NCBI GenBank assembly: GCA_905478765.1
Contig: CAJQJY010000006.1
Coordinates: 101,479 to 165,478, forward strand
Origin: an uncultured Flavobacteriales bacterium
GTDB lineage: Bacteria > Bacteroidota > Bacteroidia > Flavobacteriales > BACL11
Reading direction: 5' to 3'
Length of the DNA: 64,000 nt
Shown here: one piece after another, positions 59,401 to 64,000 of the stretch
Numbering within the stretch: the stretch's first letter is position 1
Layout of the letters: each line of letters opens with the position of its first letter
Notes under the pieces: model-generated
Databases searched by the model: none
What the model saw: the letters and a program-made list of their open reading frames with translations, nothing else
Told to the model about the DNA's origin: nothing
Translations under genes and position numbers: made by a program

Positions 59401-59519
59401 TAATAATCTTCATACCCAAAGTGATTGCCTTTAAGGGCTAAAGCAATAAAACTCAATGACAAAGTATAGGTTTTTCCACTACCGGCAGAAGATCGATATA
59501 TTTGAAAATTTTTAGTCAA
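56403..59519 (-). CDS. UvrD/RecB-type helicase with C-terminal PD-(D/E)XK domain, AddA-like
   Basis: IYRSSAGSGKTYTLSLSFIALAL Walker A; LAITFTNKAASEMKERI; YLIDEFQDTSLLQWQ; TIHKSKGLAFNVVMIP; VVIDYKTGLE. Confidence 0.9.
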   Translation of the reverse strand: MTKNFQIYRSSAGSGKTYTLSLSFIALALKGNHFGYEDYYRKILAITFTNKAASEMKERILEYLESLSNEKDKEGILDWLMKETGFDASKIYMRSAVVHRHILHNYADLGISTIDKFTYKIVRTFASDLGLSHNFDLEIDTYKIIQPIVALLLSRMSDSGGELSDALVNFAMQKAEDGKSINIEKDLEVFAAQLFKEEVSQFTDGKLLSVKECMRVKKDLQGSKKDIAQKIDDLADRVCVFFDKNGFTKEHFNRGAFYNHFTINLAKNDSKWLPTDTLIRYTANDEWYTKSKSQDIKDLVDAYKTQLQNFFVELMDLMSDYNSVNAILKNIYSIAVLNELIAEIRSYKKENNIEQISEFNKKIHKVVTNQPSSFIYERLGERYNHYLIDEFQDTSLLQWQNILPLITESLDYGKSMVVGDGKQSIYRWRGGEVEQFFQLPKIYRGDDLMFKVDWERKLKEHENVQNLTHNFRSMKNIIFFNNQFFESVKTLLPQNIIDIYKGCEQETTFSKDGGYVHIELFGDKNNDFKELILNKIATEIKKLVSKYNYSFKDVAILCNSRKSVALIAESLSANQIPVISNEGLLLHKSEKVNVLISLLMYLQNPKHKIAKTVIADYLYSHVIVGENQHDLNLNIKSEEGFVEVLQKANVLINPLELLQEPLYEMVEQLIRLFSFDEDVYLNFFLDVTLAFTEKKGSSLSEFLIWWEERKNKEAIVIPEGTDAVQIMTIHKSKGLAFNVVMIPFNWEDRVKTNDIWVDSSAHFNRKLPSALIGGNKKLEHSYFNKDYQKEKEMTLLDSLNKLYVAMTRPKERLYILSKYLPKTLKDYETKGNLNSFLYKYDDAFPIIEGDSEMMHEKKAEPNNTFSVDKRKKLDWREVISLKHSAEEVWDTETVNAKRDWGKLLHYTLAEIHYVKQTEKVIAQLFKSGKFDKDDLKKLTESVNNLLNEEKVKPYFSDNWIVKTEKEILMENGKTYIPDRLLFSKITDEVVVIDYKTGLEKDAHENQITEYADALSKMGKKNIKRILIYISDEIKIKEL

Positions 59520-59648
59520 TTTATTTTATTTTTTTAAAACTCCAATATATAACTTTTTCTGATACAAATAAGGGGGTGTTAATAAGTCATATCAAAATAA
59601 AAGAATGTAATTATTTATGAAATTTTCTCTGTTACATAAAAAAACACT

Positions 59649-59656
59649 TAGTTTTG
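59649..59656 (+). promoter_or_regulatory. -7 promoter element TAGTTTTG for trkA
   Basis: Exact TAnnTTTG match 18 nt before the ATG at 59675. Confidence 0.4.
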
Positions 59657-59674
59657 CTAAAAATTCGTTACTAA

Positions 59675-61012
59675 ATGAAGATTATTATTGCAGGTGCAGG
59701 CGAGGTAGGTTCTTATCTAGCTCACATGCTTGCCAATGAAGCTCAAGACACATACCTAATTGATGACAATAAAAAAAGGTTAGATAAGGCAAGGCAACAC
59801 AATGACATTATTGCACTTGAAGGAGATGCAAAAGATGTAGATATTCTTCTAGAAGCAGGAGTTACTAAATGTGATTTACTTATTGCTGCTACATCATCAG
59901 AAGAAACTAACTTACTTATTTGTATACTAGGAAAAAAACTAGGCGCTAAAAGAACCATTAGTCGTATAAGTAATTTTGAAGAAATTGGAGGTGATATGCG
60001 TACCCTTTACAAAGAAATTGGGGTGGATCATGTAATATCTCCTGTTGAAATTGCAGCTAAAGAAATTCATCAACTTATTAAACATGAGGCCTTTCTAGAT
60101 CATTATGATTTTGAAGGTGGGAAACTTTCAGTATTTTCTATTCAGGTTATGAGCAATTCGCCAATGGTAGGGAACTGTGTTTTAAATTCTAAACATTTTC
60201 ACAACAATCTATCTTTTAAGCCAATTGCAATTCTAAGGCATGCAGAAACCATAATGGTTCAAGCAACTACTGAATTTGAAGTTGATGATATAGTTTACTT
60301 CATCTCAACACCTAAAGGCTATGAAAAAATCCCACTTATTTGCGGACAAGAAGATTTTGACATAAAAGATGTAATGATTTTAGGTGCCAGTAGAATTGGT
60401 GTACTTACTGCCGAAAAACTAGATAGAAAATACAATGTAACTCTTATCGAACAAGATGAAGATAAAGCAAATTTAATGGCATTGAAACTTAAAAGGACAC
60501 TCGTAATAAATGGTGATGGTACAGATGTATCACTTTTAGAAGAGCAAAACATTGAGGATATGGATGCTTTTATTGCCGTAACAGGAGATTCTGAAACAAA
60601 TATTATTTCATCATTAGTTGCTAAATCTCATGGAGTTAGAAAAACAATTTCTGGGGTTGAGAATATTGACTACATCAAACTCTCGCATAACATTGGGATT
60701 GACACTTTAATCAATAAAAAAATTATTGCTGCAAATGATATTCTTAAATACATCAGAAAGGGAGAAGTTAATGCAATCGCTACACTTAGCCTAGATGCTG
60801 AAGTCATTGAATTTACTGTAAAGGCTAAAAGTAAAATCACTAAAAAGTCTCTTAAAGATTTAGATTTACCAAATATGGTAAATATAGCAGGAGTTGTAAG
60901 GAACAATAAAGGATTTATTCCATTTGGAGAATTTAAACTTGAAGAAGGAGATAAAGCAATTATCTTTACAAATGATGAAACAATACATGAAATTGAAACA
61001 TTCTTTCAATAA
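59675..61012 (+). CDS. trkA: Trk system potassium uptake protein TrkA
   Basis: KIIIAGAGEVGSYLAHMLANE; second TrkA-N domain DVMILGASRIGVLTAEKL. Confidence 0.93.
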   Translation: MKIIIAGAGEVGSYLAHMLANEAQDTYLIDDNKKRLDKARQHNDIIALEGDAKDVDILLEAGVTKCDLLIAATSSEETNLLICILGKKLGAKRTISRISNFEEIGGDMRTLYKEIGVDHVISPVEIAAKEIHQLIKHEAFLDHYDFEGGKLSVFSIQVMSNSPMVGNCVLNSKHFHNNLSFKPIAILRHAETIMVQATTEFEVDDIVYFISTPKGYEKIPLICGQEDFDIKDVMILGASRIGVLTAEKLDRKYNVTLIEQDEDKANLMALKLKRTLVINGDGTDVSLLEEQNIEDMDAFIAVTGDSETNIISSLVAKSHGVRKTISGVENIDYIKLSHNIGIDTLINKKIIAANDILKYIRKGEVNAIATLSLDAEVIEFTVKAKSKITKKSLKDLDLPNMVNIAGVVRNNKGFIPFGEFKLEEGDKAIIFTNDETIHEIETFFQ

Positions 61013-61015
61013 AAA

Positions 61016-62482
61016 ATGGCAAAAAAACTCATCAATAAATCAGTAGTACTTAATGTTGTTGGAACTCTGATAATAATAACTGGTTTTTTAATGGTACTAT
61101 CTATTCCATTTAGTTTTTATTACAATGATGGGATGCAAGGAGTATTTATTCAATCTACTCTTATCACAATTTCAATAGGGCTTTTAATAAAATATCTTAC
61201 CAGAAAGAAGAAAGATGATGAGGTGAAGAAAAGAGAAGGGTACCTTATTGTTGCTCTTGGCTGGACAGGAATGATTATCTGTAGTGCAATTCCCTATTTA
61301 TTAAGCGGTACTTTTGATGGAGTAACAAATGCATTTTTTGAAACTATTTCAGGATTAACAACTACAGGTTCATCTATACTTAACAATATTGAGGAAATGC
61401 CAGAAAGCATCCTCTTTTGGAGGAGCATGACCCAGTGGATTGGAGGTATGGGGATTATTGTCCTTACTATTGCTATACTACCTCTTTTAGGGGTTGGAGG
61501 AATGGAATTATTTACATCAGAAGCTCCAGGGCCAACAAAGGATAAAATACACCCAAGAATTAAGGAAACTGCCAAAAGATTATGGCTTATTTATGTCTTT
61601 TTAACTGTATTAGAAACCGTATTATTGTGGTTTGCTGGCATGTCATTTTTTGACGCAATTAATCATGCATTAACAAATGTTAGTACTGGAGGATTTTCAA
61701 CTAAACAAGCTAGCATTGGTCATTTTACATCTCCTCTTATTCAATATATAATTATCCTTTTTATGTTTATTGGAGGGGTAAATTTCACTTTACTTTATTT
61801 TGGTGCAAAATTAAAATTCAAAAAATTTATTGAGAATGATGAATTTAAATGGTTTGTATGTGCTATACCTTTTCTCTTATTAATTATTTTTCCTTTAGTC
61901 AATCAAGTATCTGATAATAATTTTGAAACAAGTTTCCGACATGCTTTGTTTCAAATTATGAGTATAATTACAGGAACTGGCTACTCAACTGCTGACTTCA
62001 CAACTTGGGGAGCTTTTGCAACTTTCATCTTTTTCCTTCTGATGTTTAGTGGTGCTAGTGCTGGGAGTACTACCGGAGGGGTTAAAATTGTAAGAATTGG
62101 ATTACTTATTAAAAATACAGTATTAGAATTTAAAAGGAGGTTGCACCCAAATGCAATTATTCCTGTACAACTAAATGGAAATGGAGTTTCCCCAAAAATT
62201 ATCTTTAACCTATTGGCTTTTGTTTTCTTTTACCTTTTTGTATTTGTAACTGGAAGTATTGTTTTAACTTTTATAGGATTGGATTTTCAAAATGCAGTTG
62301 GTGCTTCAGCTACTGCAATCAGTAATGTAGGGCCTGGAATTGGAAGTGTGGGTCCCTCATCATCATTCGCTCACTTGCCTGATGCCGCTAAATGGGTACT
62401 TTCTTTCTTGATGATATTAGGAAGATTAGAGCTCTTTACAATCGCTATTTTGTTTACCCCTTATTTCTGGAGAAGAAATTAA
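61016..62482 (+). CDS. trkH: TrkH family potassium uptake protein
   Basis: FFETISGLTTTGSSIL; MTQWIGGMGIIVL; NVSTGGFSTK; SGASAGSTTGGVKIVRIGLL. Confidence 0.93.
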   Translation: MAKKLINKSVVLNVVGTLIIITGFLMVLSIPFSFYYNDGMQGVFIQSTLITISIGLLIKYLTRKKKDDEVKKREGYLIVALGWTGMIICSAIPYLLSGTFDGVTNAFFETISGLTTTGSSILNNIEEMPESILFWRSMTQWIGGMGIIVLTIAILPLLGVGGMELFTSEAPGPTKDKIHPRIKETAKRLWLIYVFLTVLETVLLWFAGMSFFDAINHALTNVSTGGFSTKQASIGHFTSPLIQYIIILFMFIGGVNFTLLYFGAKLKFKKFIENDEFKWFVCAIPFLLLIIFPLVNQVSDNNFETSFRHALFQIMSIITGTGYSTADFTTWGAFATFIFFLLMFSGASAGSTTGGVKIVRIGLLIKNTVLEFKRRLHPNAIIPVQLNGNGVSPKIIFNLLAFVFFYLFVFVTGSIVLTFIGLDFQNAVGASATAISNVGPGIGSVGPSSSFAHLPDAAKWVLSFLMILGRLELFTIAILFTPYFWRRN

Positions 62483-63823
62483 TTATTGAACAATTAATTT
62501 TCGCTCTATTCTTCCATCATTATAAATATTGATGAATGGTTTGTTGATATCAGGATTAACATCTCTACCTAATAAATCATTAGTTTTTACAACTTTTCTA
62601 TTAGTTGAATTAAGTACATTTATTGACACTACAGCAGATAACTCAACAAAAACAAAATGCACTTCATACTGTGTAGATGCCGTATAAGTTATTGCAAATG
62701 TATCCCCTCCAACATAAGTAATATCTGGTTCAATTTTATGTCCAAAAATTGAGGTGTCAGAAACAACTCCAGCATTTAAGTTTACTCCATTATCATCAAT
62801 AATACTATAAAAACATTCTTTTACACCATTTCTATTTTCCTCCCAAACTACAACACTCCAATTTGGACTATTTTTGAAAGATGCAATTTCTGCTTTATCC
62901 TGTAAAGGAGCATTACTAGCATCTAACTGAGTAAAGTAAGATTTTTGTAAATCATTCATATTGACATTTGATTTATAAAGCTCATTTACTCCACTACCAC
63001 CATTACGCCTTACAATCATAATACTATCTTTATTTACAGCACCAACTGGTGATGATGTAGGGCAAGAACTAAACACCCAATTCACATCATCTAAATCTTC
63101 AGCAAAATTGAATGTAATTCCTCCATCAATTGATTTTGCTATATATGAATTCCTTACATTAGTATCATTATTTCTAAAAAGGAGAAAAACATCATCATTT
63201 CCATTAGTAACCATAGTTGATTGACAACAATCACAAGGCTCACCTGGAGCTAAAGAACTAACATCAGCTGCTGCACTAAAAGTTGTTCCAAAATCAAAGG
63301 AAGTCCTTACTTTTTGCTTCCAATCTGTCCAATTTGGTAAACATTCCATATAAGATATTAATGGGTTGCCATCAGAACGAACAGCAACATTTGGCATTGC
63401 AAACTTATGTGTATTTGAATTTTCTGAAACACGAATAGTATCCGAAAAAGTAATACCTCCATCAAAAGATTTTTTCAAATAAATAACATGATTTGCATGT
63501 ATTAAAGATTCAAAAATTAAATAAACAGTATCCCCTTTTGCTGCAATTTCAGGACCAATAAAACCAGTAGGCATTAAATCAGAACCGACAACATCTACAG
63601 CACTATCAAATGAAGTTCCATTCCATTTTTTAGCTCTTATTGATTTAGGAGAACTGAATTTATTCCATATAATAAAAGGATTATTATTAGCTGTCACAAT
63701 AACTCTTGGCCTATCATATCCTTCAGAAGAACCACTACTAACAACAGTATAATTCTGGGGAGTTAATTGTACTTGTCCAAACGTGAAAAATGGAATATAG
63801 AGGAGAAATAAGAAATTTTTCAT
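62483..63823 (-). CDS. Secreted sialidase/BNR-like protein with a T9SS-associated C-terminal tail
   Basis: Repeated KKSFDGGITFSDTI / RTSFDFGTTFSAA / AKSIDGGITFNFA Asp-box-like motifs; C-terminal DLLGRDVNPDINKPFINIYNDGRIERKLIVQ. Confidence 0.72.
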   Translation of the reverse strand: MKNFLFLLYIPFFTFGQVQLTPQNYTVVSSGSSEGYDRPRVIVTANNNPFIIWNKFSSPKSIRAKKWNGTSFDSAVDVVGSDLMPTGFIGPEIAAKGDTVYLIFESLIHANHVIYLKKSFDGGITFSDTIRVSENSNTHKFAMPNVAVRSDGNPLISYMECLPNWTDWKQKVRTSFDFGTTFSAAADVSSLAPGEPCDCCQSTMVTNGNDDVFLLFRNNDTNVRNSYIAKSIDGGITFNFAEDLDDVNWVFSSCPTSSPVGAVNKDSIMIVRRNGGSGVNELYKSNVNMNDLQKSYFTQLDASNAPLQDKAEIASFKNSPNWSVVVWEENRNGVKECFYSIIDDNGVNLNAGVVSDTSIFGHKIEPDITYVGGDTFAITYTASTQYEVHFVFVELSAVVSINVLNSTNRKVVKTNDLLGRDVNPDINKPFINIYNDGRIERKLIVQ

Positions 63824-63854
63824 AGAAATATAATTTACTATAAAACTACAAAAA

Positions 63855-64000
63855 CTATCTAACTAAAATTAATTCTTTAATTTCTTGATGTTTCCAACCT
63901 TCATAATCTTGGTAGTACATTTTGTAAATATATACGCCCATTGGCAATTCATTTCCTGTTGATTGATGCTTACCATCCCATCCATTTTCACAATCTAAAT
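63855..64000 (-). CDS. C-terminal end of a gliding-motility-associated / T9SS type B (CHU_C) sorting-domain protein (partial)
   Basis: Reverse translation ...LDCENGWDGKHQSTGNELPMGVYIYKMYYQDYEGWKHQEIKELILVR*; runs off the window edge. Confidence 0.75.
   Translation of the reverse strand, partial: LDCENGWDGKHQSTGNELPMGVYIYKMYYQDYEGWKHQEIKELILVR

Noticed and set aside
1-64000. tRNA, rRNA, CRISPR arrays, toxin-antitoxin, phage or transposase genes
   Set aside because: None recognised on either strand by eye; a tRNAscan/Infernal/minced run would be needed to exclude them formally.

Overview
This window is a contiguous, AT-rich chromosomal segment from a Bacteroidota (Flavobacteriia-like) bacterium. 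Support comes from T9SS-type C-terminal tails, SprB repeats, a gingipain-family C25 peptidase, DUF3276/DUF4159/DUF5683 proteins, and recurrent TAnnTTTG promoter motifs without obvious Shine-Dalgarno sites. Most of it is housekeeping: rlmD, coaE-bshA, mutL, rsmE, yajC, nusB, parAB, dapB, lepB, thrS-infC-rpmI-rplT, recA, nth, uvrA, ruvX, an AddAB-like helicase/nuclease pair and trkA-trkH. No rRNA, tRNA, CRISPR array or intact mobile element was recognised. The most interesting accessory part is ~1-9.3 kb. It holds a TonB receptor plus Cys-rich small protein, followed by a sulfur/persulfide cluster: a persulfide-dioxygenase-like MBL protein with two rhodanese domains, a TauE/SafE exporter, two single-domain rhodaneses, an exported rhodanese-thioredoxin lipoprotein, DUF6132 and a Crp/Fnr regulator linked to rocD. 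Two Crp/Fnr-like dyads (one a perfect 16-bp palindrome) sit 57 and 58 bp upstream of the first genes of the two rhodanese operons, which suggests a local regulon. Other observations include a likely non-AUG (AUC) start for infC, spurious TTG starts in the ORF track that fall inside promoter motifs, near-leaderless promoters, a MutL with degenerate endonuclease motifs, an unlisted 39-aa ORF and a region of apparent genomic debris at ~36 kb. All calls come from reading the sequence; no database search was run.
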